NCBI RefSeq assembly: GCF_008831285.2
Contig: NC_045149.1
Span: forward strand, 8,954,417 to 9,018,416
DNA length: 64,000 nucleotides
Origin: Nymphaea colorata
Taxonomy: Eukaryota; Streptophyta; Magnoliopsida; Nymphaeales; Nymphaeaceae
Direction: 5' to 3'
Every line of letters starts with the position of its first letter. The stretch's first letter is position 1. Positions 1 through 10,717 of this stretch are shown piece after piece. The notes under the pieces are model-generated. The model worked only from the letters and a program-made list of their open reading frames with translations. It did no database searches and was not told the origin of the DNA. A program made the position numbers and the translations under genes.

Positions 1-580
1 GTCAACACTTCTCAATACAAACAAGATAGCATTTGCTAGGACGAGAGAGTACGGGCATGGCTATGCATGGTGCATAGCTTTCAGGGCACAACAATTGTAC
101 CTCTGGCCTACTTCTGTTGGTATCTCTGCCCACTTTTGTGAGTACTTGGCTGGCATGCATAATAACCTATACACAATGCAAATGTGCACATGCTTGTGCT
201 TCCATCCTTTAAATACATGGTTGATGGTTGCTATATGCTGACCAGTTGTATTATTTATCATTTGAAAAGCGATATACTATTAAACCTAAAGAAAGAGGAA
301 AAGAGAGAGTTGATAATAAAAATATATGGAGAGTCAGAGGTAGAGACACACAAACAACCTCAGTATTAAAAAATAAACCTTTTAACGTTAAACTCTAGAG
401 TAATGCCTACAGAATAGCTCCTCTGCCCGACCACCTCCTCGCTGAGAGAGAGAGAAGCACTCGACCTCATTCGTATTTTGCTACTGGTTTTAGCAGTAGG
501 ACCCTCATTCGGACATGACTTAGATGTTCTCGCAGGCAGTGCCAACACTCGACCTCGCCTGATCGAACAGGCAGAACACC
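1..580. other. Left-edge intergenic sequence, no gene recognised
   Basis: AT-rich DNA with only short open frames and no splice-consistent coding signal. It ends in the 8-bp target duplication (573-580, AGAACACC) of the hAT element that follows. Removing that element joins this stretch to 5389-5640, so both were one continuous sequence before the insertion. I see nothing in the joined sequence that identifies a family. Confidence 0.5.
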
Positions 581-780
581 TAGGGCTGCACAACAAGTCA
601 AGCTACTCGAGCTCAACTCGTTTAAGCTTGACTCATAAGCGAGTTCGAGCTGCATCTTTATCTAAACGAGTCGAGCTCGAGTTTGCGGGTCGACTCGTTT
701 AACTAAACGAGTCGAGCTCGAGTTTACTCAACTGGACTTGTTAAAGCTCGACTCGGCTCGAATGTATTAAAATACCGGTT
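581..780. repeat. Left subterminal motif array of the hAT element
   Basis: Repeated degenerate copies of ACGAGTCGAGCTCGAG and related palindromic words start right at the left terminus. The same words in the opposite orientation crowd the right end, and related words occur in the second hAT-like element in the exonuclease-gene intron. Presumed transposase-binding subterminal repeats (inference). Confidence 0.7.
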
Positions 781-845
781 TTTTAAAACCCGTTCAGAAT
801 CGTCTCAGGTGAGAAACACTTTTTTGTTTTAGGGTTTCATTTTCT

Positions 846-1075
846 CCAACTCCGACTATCCTCCTGGCTCTCTGCCTCTCTCCGACTTCTCCTTCTCTTC
901 TCCCTGCCTCTCTCCGACTTCTCCTTCTCTTCTCCCATTATCCCTCTACCTCTCTTCGGCTTCTCCTTCTCTTCTCCCGTTATCCCTCTTCCTCTCTGCC
1001 TCTCTCCGACTTCTCCTTCTCCCGTTATCCCTCTTCCTCTCTGCCTCTCTCCGACTTCTCCTTCTCTTCTCCCGT
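846..1075 (+). repeat. CT-rich imperfect tandem array
   Basis: Three to four imperfect copies of a unit built from CTCTCTCCGACTTCTCC, TTCTCTTCTCCC and GTTATCCCTCTTCCTCTCTG. The array lies just inside the left end of the hAT element and resembles a pyrimidine-rich 5' leader. It may have been carried in with a captured promoter or 5' UTR, although that is only a guess. Confidence 0.7.
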
Positions 1076-1861
1076 TCTCAGTCTGTGAGTGACTGAAACT
1101 TTTCCTTCATTGTGAGTTTGCAACCCTAACGGCCTACCGCCTAACCTTTACTCGCCTGCAGGCCACTTCCTTTATCCTTCAAGCCTTCAAGGTCAACCGG
1201 CTACTCTGCTCTGCTTTCAGCCCAAGGTTCCTGCATGTGTAAGTTCCTGTTGAAGATTCCTGCTTGTGTAAGTTCTCTCTCTCTCTCACACGCTTTTTTT
1301 TCTGCATTATTTCTCTTGTTTTCATTGTGATTCCTATTTTTATCGGTTTATTGGTTTTTCTAATGTTTTTGTTTAGTTGTAGTCCACATTTCTATGTAAC
1401 TGGTCTGTGCCTTCAAGTAAGCTATGATCCAGAGATTAGAATAGCTAGATAAATGAATATCTCAATCTGCCTGTCTGGGGTTTATTTCATTTTCCTTTGT
1501 TGGTCTTCCATATATGTGAATGGTTCCTTTGTTTTATTCAGCTATGATCTGGAGTTTACCGTGGACCATAAGCTTGTTGCTGTCAGCAATGGAGACTTAC
1601 TTTGTCAGGTTTGTACTGCCTTGTTCATCTCATCTATCTTTTCATTAGTTTTTCATGTATATCAGTGGGTCGATAGTTTGGAGAAATTATGAATGGATAT
1701 TGCTTATTATTGAGTCTGCAGACTATGGCGTGCAACAATTTGTAGGAGTCATAATGGGGCATTATGCCTATGTTGATGCGGCTAGTTTATGAGTCCTAAT
1801 TCTCCATTTTATCTATATCTTCAATTAATTTCTAGTCCTTCGTATAACTGGTTGTTTTAGT

Positions 1862-2563
1862 TTACAAAACCCTGCAAGGGCTTCTTCTTTCTTGATGACG
1901 GTGTTGTTCCTCATATTCCACCCGGGCATACACCTCCTCAATTCCAGGGGTCTCGTCACAGTTGAGAATTTGACTCATAATGGATTCAAACTCATCACGC
2001 AGACTTCCCAGAAAAATAAAAGTGCGGTCTATCCATTCTTTCTGCCAGTACAGTTCATGGTCAAAACCACAATTCCAGTCATCATTCACATGATCATCCA
2101 GTTCCTCCCATTTAATCTTCAGGGCTGCATAGAAGGAAGCCACAGACAAGTCACCCTGTTTAAGAGAATAGATGCTGCATTTAATCTGGTATGTACGCAG
2201 GACTCTCTTTTTACGGCCATACATCCTCGCAAGTACAGTCCACATGTCATATGAGGTTAACTTTTGCAAAATAAGGGGCTGAATATCTGTAGAAACAGAA
2301 CTAATAATCCAAACCTTAACTTGATTATCTTCCAACGCCCAAGTCGCCCATCCAGGATCAGTTTTACTAGGCGCAGGTTTCTCCCCAGTGATATAGGGCA
2401 GACGACCGCGACTAGTGATCCCAATTTCAAGCGCAGCAGACCAAGAGAGATAATTGTCTTTGTTCAGCTGAATAGAGGTGACAGGAACATGCAAATTTTC
2501 GCTCTTGGTATTGCTGCCCATGTCAAAGGTAATATCGGTCTTGGAGGTCATCTCTTCAGCCAT
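1862..2563 (-). pseudogene. Copia-type Gag polyprotein fragment
   Basis: The frame starts at ATG 2563 (MAEEMTSKTD) and runs 233 codons. It has the layout of plant copia Gag N-terminal domains (UBN2/DUF4219-like). VTSIQLNKDNYLSWSAALE near the N-terminus matches the usual L-x-x-x-N-Y-x-x-W signature. A central WALEDNQVKVWIISSV segment and LRTYQIKCSIYSLKQGDLS follow, corresponding to the helical Gag core. The zinc knuckle expected downstream is missing because the frame terminates at 1862. Gag would normally form the virus-like particle in the cytoplasm. No protease or polymerase follows, so this copy cannot be autonomous. The open frame may be young rather than functional. Confidence 0.75.
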
Positions 2564-2931
2564 AACGACCACAAAAAAATCCAATAGTCAGAGAGTACCA
2601 AAAAAACGCAGGAGGAGGACCCGGGCACTGTGGCACTTTGCCTACAATGGAGGACGGGCAGCGGCAGAGCAACAGGATTTTCGGCAAGCAGGCACAGGGC
2701 GGCGAACAAGCAAGGCGACGGCGGGCGGCGTCGAACTGCGAGCTGCGTTGGTGCACCCAGGCGACGTCGGGCGGTGGCGCACGCCAGGCGACGGCGGGCG
2801 GCGGTGGGATGATGAGCTGCGTCGGCGGCGGGACTTAGAACTCCAGCAAGGTCAGACTTAGGGTTCCAAAAGAAACCCCAAATCACACACGAACGAAGAA
2901 GCCAAACAACACGATTTTGGCTCTGATACCA

Positions 2932-3213
2932 TGTAAAAATACATAGCGGAAGAAGAGAAAGAAAAGCAAACACAGGATTTACGTGAAAAACCTCAGAACG
3001 AGGTGAAAGACCACGGCTCTAATCTAGGGGCAAAACCGTAACCCTAGGAGAGAGAAAACTTAATTCACTTAATCAACAATTACAATAAGTGATTAGAATA
3101 AAAGAGGGAGGAAGAGAGACCCACCTAAGGAACCGAGCCCATCCTCGATTCCCATGCCCATGGGTACCGGGTCCATATCCAGACCCGGTTCCCTATTACA
3201 TGGTATTCTAACA
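2932..3213 (-). repeat. 5' LTR of the truncated copia element (282 bp)
   Basis: On the minus strand it begins TGTTAGAATACCATG and ends in TTTTTACA, so it has TG...CA termini. It abuts the tRNA-Met primer-binding site directly. No partner LTR is present in the window. Confidence 0.75.
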
Positions 3214-5024
3214 ATCTGCGGGACCTGCATTTTTTTATTAAGTGCCGTTTATAATTTCTGATCTTTGTGCCATTGTGATTCATTTAATTGATTTTTTTTA
3301 TGTTTCCCAAGTGCAATGAGTAATAACTGTTGGTATCAACATTCTTTTGAAGTCTTAGCCAGCTCGCCATTATGTCATCTCCTTGAACACTGTTTTTCCA
3401 AAATCAGAAGTATGTCATAGAATGCAGTCTCAAGATTGGTTCTTTTCACATTTCAAGCTTAGTTTCTTTAAGTAGAAGCTCACTGAGGTAAACGATAGTG
3501 TTAATTTTCGTAGGTTTCTTAGTAGCAACTAGCAACATGTTCTGCTTCGTTCTGTCATTTTCTTTTATGTTATGATGATTTTGTCTGAAGTTATACTCCA
3601 TACCCTGTTGTTTTAGGTGTATCATCAGCGGAGGATTGTGAATATCAAATTTCTGAGTTGGAAGAAATTCTGGATTCTAAGGTTACTTGAAGCTTTTTTA
3701 TTTGCTTTGTTTTAATGTTTTGTTTTTATAAGTTCTCTAGAACTTCCCTTCACTTGTATCATTTCATTGTCTAGGTTTTTAATTTGGAAGACAGAAATGA
3801 TCTAGAAGTGCATGTCCCTATGGCTATAGAAATTAAAAGGTATTACAGTTCATGGTTTGTCAATGTGGACCTCAAAGGAGAGATGGACTCTTTGTGGACA
3901 AAGGTGAATCTTGTTTCTTCAGGCTCCATATTCTTGATTTGCTTCCTTCTTTACTGATCTTTTTTCTTAAACAGTTTGTTGAACCAGAGTTGCCATACCC
4001 CTAAAGAAATGAGGTGCTCTGGCCCATGCAGAAGCACGTCCATTGCATGGTTGATCTGAGATTGCCCAGGAAGGGCACAAGTACAAGTGGTGATCCCCAA
4101 AGTGAATGTTGGACGCACTTGATCAGTGGCTTTTAGGCAATTAAATGGCCTCGTGGAACTGCCATCTTCGTTTACAGGTTTCTGTCAGGATATGGTGGTA
4201 AAATTTTCAGGTCATTTTCAATCTTCTATGAGACCTAAAATCATTAGATATGATATTCTGAAATAGAGGTAACACCAATTAGTGGAGTGGCTCATCCGAT
4301 TAGTGACTGACTGACTGGTAAGTGGTCGCTTGCATTGCAAGATTAAGCATGGCTGTCCTGTGATGCAAATTAGTGAGAAGATCTATTCATTGTTTGCTGG
4401 TATCTTCATATCCACAAGGCATACCAATGAGAAAAATTGTGCTATGGGAGCACTTGTATTATCTGATGTATTCCATATGACTTTGTCCCATGTGATGCAT
4501 ACCCATAGTTTGAAAGATGCATCATGTTGGCCTTGCATGGCAGTGGGATGCTGTATGTTAAAAATCTGGCTTTATGCTCATTCTTTTGTGGTATTTCTGT
4601 AAAAAATTTCATAAGATGCTACACCTTAGCCTTTTCCCTGATAACTTTTGTGCACTTTCTAAGTTATTTTATGTCTATGCTTCTCAGTTATGTCCACGTC
4701 TTTAATAGTGTACATGTTTGTGATTTGGTGGAAGCGAATATGTCAATTTCTTTTCATTACATAATTCCTTGTATGATTCCATATGCTCATTCCTTGTGGA
4801 AATATATGAAGGCTGTTAAGGTGTGTATGCAAAGGGATGGAGTTGCACTGGACATCGAAGAAAATGCTTCTCCACATGTTCTTTTGAGTAATTATTTGAA
4901 GGAGGCATTGCAGATTTTTAAAGGGTATTTATCAGCTAGTAGGTTCTTGCCTCTTGGTTACCAAAATCTTGTTTCTGTTGCAATAGATAAGTTTTCTTTT
5001 TTGTGTTCCTTGGTAACGAGTTAA

Positions 5025-5388
5025 TCGAGCCTTAATTGTGCTCGATAAGGATGAGTACCAAACGAGTTTATCAAGCCTTAATCGAGCTCGATAAGGATGA
5101 GTAGTAACGAGTTTATCGAGCGTTAATCGAGCTTCATAAGATGAGTACCAAACGAGTTTATTGAACCTTAATCGAGCTCGAGCTTGACAAGTGAGGATGA
5201 ATACCAAACGAGTTTATCGAGCTTAATCGAGTCGAGCTCAAGCTCGACACGTGACTATCGAGTCAAGTTCGAGCTAGTGTAGTCGAGCTATTTTCGAGTT
5301 CGAGTCGAGCCGAGCTCGAGGTCTTACTTAGTCGAGCCGAGTTCGAGCTGGCCGAGCTCGGGCTCGACTCGGCTCGTGTTCAGCCCTA
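5025..5388. repeat. Right subterminal tandem repeats of the hAT element
   Basis: About four imperfect copies of a roughly 48-bp unit contain ACGAGTTTATCGAGC, TTAATCGAGCTCG and ATAAGGATGAGTACCAA. A dense run of GTCGAGCCGAGCTCGAG words leads into the terminus GTGTTCAGCCCTA. The repetition is much more regular than at the left end. Confidence 0.75.
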
Positions 5389-5640
5389 AGAACACCTCTT
5401 GCATCTGAGGTTGTCAGAGTGAGGTTCGTGGAGGTGACGTCTTGATGCACGAAGCATGAGAGAAGACAGAGATCGTGCATTCCTCCTCCTTTTTGTTCTT
5501 TTAGTCTCCGCGTGGTAGCATCGGTAGGAGTTGCAGGGAAGGGTTTGGTGGTTGGATGAAGAGGCAGACCATATCAAAGCGCCCCCCAAGATCTAGAAGA
5601 AACAAATGGTTCGGGCCAAGATTGATAGTGTACTAGAAGG

Positions 5641-5975
5641 TGAGCAGAAAAGAGACTCAAGAAATGAACCCATGGTCTTTACTTATAATAGAATTACAAG
5701 CACTATCAAAATCATTTCCTGAATTACAAGGATTGTTTCAATCTTTACAAGAAAAAGCAATATTTAATTTACAGTTGTTATTTTCCTGTTTGGTTGTTAT
5801 GCCTCCTAACTTGACTGTTGCATCTTTATCTCTTGTTGTCTTGTCGATAATCTTAGTAATTGTTTGGCCAGCTGTTGTTTGTTTATTACTACCACCGTTA
5901 TCTTGGCTAGATGTCGTTTCCTTATCAATACTACCATTATCGCCTTTACCATCATTACTGCCAGTATTGACTTTA
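5641..5975 (-). repeat. 3' LTR of copia A
   Basis: This shares a long colinear block with 10428-10712, including CATCTTTATCTCTTGTTGTC and TTGTCGATA. It is shorter than its partner because of an internal deletion next to its left end. The many substitutions between the two copies indicate an old insertion. Confidence 0.8.
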
Positions 5976-6979
5976 GCGTCCCTCAAATAGGCCGCAATAT
6001 GGAAAGTGCAAGTTTGCCTCTTAAAATTCGAAGGTGGTTATTGAAAGAGTTTCCGTAAATATGTCAGGATGAATGAAACAAACTGAGTGGTAAGAAGACC
6101 GAGTGCAACCATTTCCCTTAAGAAATGATAATCCAATTCCACATGCTTCATACAATAATGAAAAACGGGTTTTATGGATACTTAAAGTGCCTATAGGTTT
6201 CACAATAGAGAACAGGTGGTTCCGAGATGCCATTGAGAGACACTCAGCAGCGGCAGACGCCATTGAGCGACACTCACCCTTGGTGGTAGATTTAGCCACT
6301 GTGGATTCCTCCTTTGCTGTCCATGAGATAGGATTAGTCCCAAGAAATGTAACAAAATCAGTAGTGGAGCGACGAGTTTCTTGACAGCCAGCCTAGTCAA
6401 AATGAGAGAAGGCATGAAGTTGAATTTGCCCTTGAGAATATAAATGACATCTAAAACTAATGGAGCCACTAACATATCGAATAAGCTTTTTAACCAGTTG
6501 GAAATGACTTATCATAGGTGTTTGCATGTATTAACTAATGAAGTTGATAGCAAAAGAAATGTTGGCTGTGTAAAAGTGAGATATTGTAATCCTCCAACCA
6601 AGCTTTGAAAAAGTATATGATCCAAAAAAGGAGTATCATCAACTGGAGTTTTATAATTTTGAATCAAGGGAGTGAAATGATGTCATTGTAACACTTTCTA
6701 TCGAGCTATAGGCATACTGTTTTTTATTGAGAAAGAGCCCACCTGAAAGTTTAATTACTTCTATTCTAACTAAGTGATAGAGATAACCCAAATCCTTCAT
6801 AGAAAACTCCTAATATCCCAAATGAATTCTTGGAGAAGCATAGAATTGCTGCCAGTTAAGATTATATCATCAGCGTACATGAGTAGGGGTATAATGCCAC
6901 GTCCTTCTTTGTAAATAAATAATGAAAGGTCAGAATGCTGGAAAAAAAGCCTTTTGATAGAAGATAAGTGTCAAATAGG

Positions 6980-9900
6980 TTATATCATGCTTTGCCGCAA
7001 GCCAAATAGGGCTCTATGCAGCTTGCATATATAACTTGGTTTTTGGCCATTCTGTTGATTGTTCAATAAACATAGTTTGATCCAAATCGCCATGTAAAAA
7101 GGCTTTTTCACATCCATTTGCCTGATGTCCCAATTGTGAGATAGAGCAATAGTTAGCACAATTCTAATAGTCGTTGGCTTTATAACATGAAGAAAAGTTT
7201 CTAGAAAATCAATGTCATGCACTTGATTGAACCCACAAGCAACAAGCCTAGCCTTTAGTCGCTCTACAGTTCCATCACTCTTGAGTTTTTTTTTAAACAC
7301 CCACCGAGTTGAAATGACATGCATACCTTGTTTGTGTGGTACCAACGTCCATGTGTGGCACTGTTCCAAGGCATGCATCTTTTCCTTTGTGGCAGCGACA
7401 CAACCTAGATCCTTAAGAGCATGCTTAATAATTTTATGTTCAATTGGTACTGTTAATGCCCAAAAATACTTGAGATTTGGTTTTTCTAGATACCAGCCTT
7501 AGCCCGAGTTACCATGCAGTGAGAATTTGAGCTCGTGGAGAGTTGACTAGACTGACTTCCTTCATGATGGCTTTCCTGACTTGGCCGTCTTTCTTCATGC
7601 TGATGTGCCTCATTTTCTGTTGAAAAAAATGATCAATTTCTTATATAACATGTCTCTTGTGATGAAATATTGTCTAATGAACCATCGTGCAAGAGATGAT
7701 GGTGGTTGATCACTCGACATGAATCTTTTTTGTTTTCATTGAAATATTTGGGCAACAATCTAGTTCAGTCCAATCGCTATAGGTAACACCTTCTTTATAA
7801 TTTGACATAGAAGAAAATAATGCTCTAAATTGTTTATATGGAAAAATGCTTTCATCAAAGACAACATGTCGGGATAAGCACATTCTTCCTCTAGGTGGAT
7901 ACAAGCACTTGTATCCCTTATGTGTAATACATTGTGTATTACTATATCCCAAAAACATGCATGGTAGAGACCTTGGGCTCAAGTTTGTTGAGAGCGTAGT
8001 CTCTTAGATATGGAAAACATTTAGTCCCAAGTGTTCTTAAACATGAGTAAGGAGGACTTTTTCCAAAAGCAAGTTTAAAACAAGACTTCATCTTCAACAT
8101 TCGAGTGGGTAGTTTATTAATAAGACAGTCTGCAGTGAAAAAAGTTTCAACCCAGTAGCGAGCTAGTATATTTGCGTTGAACATCATTGCCAACCCAAGT
8201 TCCACGATGGCTCTATGGCATTGTTTTGCCATTCCATTTTGTGGTGTGTCATAGGACAGGCCTTGTGGTGATGTATTCCATTTTCTTGCAGATACGGTGA
8301 TAGTTTAAGACTATTGAAATCACCTCCTTCATCCGTTTGAAACTTCTTAATTTTCTTATCAAACTGATTTTCAACATATTCATGAAAAATTGTAAATACT
8401 TGGTGTAATTCTAATTTGTGGTGCAAGGGATAGAACCAAGTGAACCATGTGGCCTCGTCAATAAAAACAGCATAAAATCAGAATTTATCAACTGAAATAA
8501 TTGGAGTTGGTCCCCATAAATTACAGTGAACCTTGTCAAGACCATTTTCACAATGTTCATCCACTAGTAAGAAAGGAAGACAACATATTTTTGCTATCTG
8601 TTGACTAAAACCTGTCACACAAATAGCCTTTTATTTGCAAGAAAATCTACTACCTCTTTATGAATATTGCCTAGACGTTGGTGCCATATTTCTGTATTCA
8701 TTGCTTGAAATCTTGTAGAGAAATATACTTCATGGATCTGGTCGCTGTCTTCTCCTTTATTTTCAAGTGCATAGAGATCTTCATGCCTCTTCCCCATAAT
8801 TACCACCTTGTTGGTCGTCTTTTCCTTCACAACAAACTCATTAGTTGAAAACACAAAAATATAAGGGAGATCAGATGTTAATTGACTGACAAAGATAAGA
8901 TTTTTCGTGATCTTGAGAACGACTAAAACATTATCAAGAATAAGTTTTTGTCACCCATTTGCTATAGTAGCCTGTCTAACATGAGTACTATCTAATTTTT
9001 CTCTATTTCCAACTATTACTTTATCTGTCCCAAAATATTTTCATAGAGAATTGAGATTGCCTATGTTAGATATCTACATGAGTCGAGACACCGATGTCGA
9101 AAAACCATTGTTGATCCTGACTATCAGTTGTTTTCATGGCGGCTAATACTTGTGGGACCTGTTGTAGCCGAAACGCCAGATTAAATCTATGCCAGCAATT
9201 GAAAGTGCTATGGTTCTTCTTGCTGCATATTTGGCATATAACGCCCTTGTCCTGAGCCGATCGGTTCTGATTGTCATCTTTATTTTTGTTGTTTGAGATC
9301 CATGAACCACCTTGACTAGCTTGCATAAAGCCACGTCCTTTGGAATTAAAGCTTTGATTTTTTCCTCCTTTGTTCCTTTGATTTATTTTTTCCTACATAT
9401 TTTGCATATAACGCCCTTTTCCTGAGCCAATCGGTTCTGATTGCCATCTTTATTTCTGTTGTTTGAGATCCATGAACCACCTTGATTAGCTTGCATAAAG
9501 CCACGTCCTTTGGAATTAAAGCTTTGATTTTTTCCTCCTTTGTTCCTTTGATTTGTTTGGTAGTGACTAGTAAAAGCAACTTGGGTGCGAGGGGAATCTC
9601 CTTCTAACGTCCTCATATTTCATGATTTTGAGGAAGTGTGACTACCTCAAGATATAAGGGTGCTGGTGGTTTCAAAATGGTTGTTAGTTATGGTTGTTTG
9701 TAAGGATTCATAATCCCTTCTGAGACCAGTGAGAAGCCAAAAAACTTTAGTCTCATATGCAATAGGTTTTTCAACGGCAGAGAGCTCCTCAGAAATTTTT
9801 TTAACACTTCGAATGTATTCATCGATAGACGAATTCCTTTTCTTATGCATTTGAGGTTTTTGCATAAGAAACATTTCCCATTCCTTAAACTTATTAGCAA

Positions 9901-10290
9901 AATGCTGAGTTAAGGTGGTCCATACCTCCATGAAAATCTTTTGTCCAATGATAATGCTCAAGATCTCCTCATCAAGAATTCCAATGATCCATCTTGTAAG
10001 TAGTCGATCTGACTTTTGTCATGCGAGATAGTCAGGATTAAGTTCTATGATTGCATTTCCATTAGAGGTGGTGAGAAACTGTGCGGGAGACTGATATTCT
10101 TCGTCTAGAAAACTAGTCATATCCAGGCTCTCAATGAGCCCCATCATTTGCATTTGCCATAGCAGAAAATTATTTTGATTAAGCTTGATTGACACAAAGT
10201 TGGCTACACTCAGATTATATGCGTATAGATATTTGGTTGGAGCAAATGCTGATCTTTGAGAAGGATTGTCATGCTCCATGTGGTCATCCT
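6980..10290 (-). pseudogene. Decayed copia gag-pol of copia A
   Basis: Read from high to low coordinates, the pieces are as follows. Gag N-terminus at 10019-10290 contains VSIKLNQNNFLLWQMQM. More Gag at 9647-9961 contains MHKKRNSSIDEYIRSVKKI. Zinc knuckle CQICSKKNHSTFNC (CX2CX4HX4C) lies within 9066-9326 and is followed by the protease-like WFFDIGVSTHVD, where the usual catalytic DSGAT is altered. A pre-integrase segment with IWHQRLGNIHKEVVDFLANK lies at 8615-8854. Integrase core pieces span 7710-8426. Reverse transcriptase N-terminus at 6980-7378 contains ISTRWVFKKKLKSDGTVERL and KARLVACGFNQVHDIDF. The polymerase active-site block and RNase H are not recognisable before the 3' LTR. Each piece sits in a different frame or ends in stops, so no product is expected. 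Confidence 0.85.
9216..9555 (-). repeat. 170-bp tandem duplication in the Gag zinc-knuckle region
   Basis: Two adjacent copies with a 170-bp period each contain CCTGAGCC(G/A)ATCGGTTCTGATTG and CCTTTGGAATTAAAGCTTTG. They share most bases. The period is not a multiple of three, so the duplication itself breaks the gag frame. The knuckle begins twice (VICQIC and VICKIC). Confidence 0.85.
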
Positions 10291-10302
10291 GCTCTGATAC
10301 CA

Positions 10303-10712
10303 TGAAGGAAAAAAAGAGTCAAGAAATGAACGCCTGGTATAAATGGTTCGGTGTAAACTCGCACCTACGTCTATGGAAATGACAACTATCATTTTTTATA
10401 ATGATATAGACCTAGATCTCCAAAATAGAATTACAAACACCATCAAACTCATTTCCTGAATTACAGGGATTGTTTCGATCTTTACAAGAGGAAACAATAT
10501 TTAATTTAAATTGTTATTTCCCTGTTGTTGTGCCTCCCTGTTTGACAGCTGCATCTTTATCTCTTGTTGTCTTGTCGATAGTCTTAGTAACTGCTTGGCC
10601 AGCTGCTGTTGTTTATTACTTCCACCATTATCTTGGCCAGATGTTGTTTCCTTATCAATACCACCTATACCACCATTATCGCCTTTACTCATTACCACCA
10701 GTATTGTCTTTA
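10303..10712 (-). repeat. 5' LTR of copia A
   Basis: A 410-bp copy matching 5641-5975, with an extra segment (about 10340-10425) missing from the left copy. On the minus strand it is followed immediately by the primer-binding site at 10302-10291. Confidence 0.8.
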
Positions 10713-10717
10713 GAAGG

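Larger units (their letters stand above)
1862..3213 (-). mobile_element. Truncated Ty1/copia retrotransposon: 5' LTR, PBS and gag only
   Basis: Read on the minus strand, this is an LTR (2932-3213), a primer-binding site TGGTATCAGAGCC complementary to initiator tRNA-Met (2919-2931), a GC-rich leader and a gag frame (1862-2563). Protease, integrase, reverse transcriptase and the 3' LTR are absent; homology stops at or near 1862. I found no second LTR and no target duplication, so this is a partial copy nested in the captured intron of the hAT element. Confidence 0.75.
1542..3903 (+). pseudogene. Captured multi-exon gene fragment of unknown identity
   Basis: Three segments have exon character on the plus strand. 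1542-1608 is preceded by TTTATTCAG and followed by GTTTGT. 3617-3681 is preceded by TGTTGTTTTAG and followed by GTTACT. 3775-3903 is preceded by TTGTCTAG and followed by GTGAAT. The last two join in phase and stay open for 64 codons, encoding an acidic stretch (ISELEEILDSK) followed by one containing YYSSWFVNVDLKGEMDSL. A further acceptor near 3975 opens a few residues and then meets a stop. No start codon or complete gene is evident. The intron between the first two segments is interrupted by a truncated copia element. All of this lies inside the hAT element, so it is most simply a transduplicated host-gene fragment. I do not recognise the parent gene. Confidence 0.5.
581..5388. mobile_element. 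Non-autonomous hAT-type DNA transposon carrying gene fragments
   Basis: The left end reads TAGGGCTGCACA and the reverse complement of the right end reads TAGGGCTGAACA, so 11 of 12 terminal bases match. Both sides are flanked by the identical 8-bp duplication AGAACACC (573-580 and 5389-5396). An 8-bp duplication is the hallmark of the hAT superfamily. The subterminal regions are packed with CGAGCTCGAG-type motifs, a common arrangement in plant hAT elements that may bind transposase. I found no transposase frame inside. The interior instead holds a CT-rich tandem array, three exon-like segments with proper splice sites, and a truncated copia 5' end. The open frame of about 166 codons at 4524-5024 looks like chance. 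The element is therefore best described as a Pack-type hAT mobilised in trans. Boundaries are firm; the origin of the cargo is unknown. Confidence 0.85.
5641..10712 (-). mobile_element. Degenerate Ty1/copia retrotransposon (copia A)
   Basis: Two related repeats bound the element: 5641-5975 (3' LTR) and 10303-10712 (5' LTR). The left copy lacks about 75 bp near its start. Flanks carry the 5-bp duplication GAAGG at 5636-5640 and 10713-10717. On the minus strand the primer-binding site TGGTATCAGAGC (10291-10302) abuts the 5' LTR, and a purine-rich tract lies beside the 3' LTR. The gag-pol order gag, knuckle, protease, integrase, reverse transcriptase is recognisable but broken by many stops and frameshifts. 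The outer LTR base near 10712 is not a clean TG, so that boundary rests mainly on the target duplication. Confidence 0.8.

Noticed and set aside
2548-2973. GC-rich minus-strand frame of 141 codons
   Set aside because: It overlaps the leader and primer-binding site of the truncated copia element and has no homology signal.
4524-5024. 166-codon plus-strand open frame
   Set aside because: Biased hydrophobic composition in AT-rich DNA, no family resemblance. Only the last 40 codons look coding-like, and no splice context supports them.
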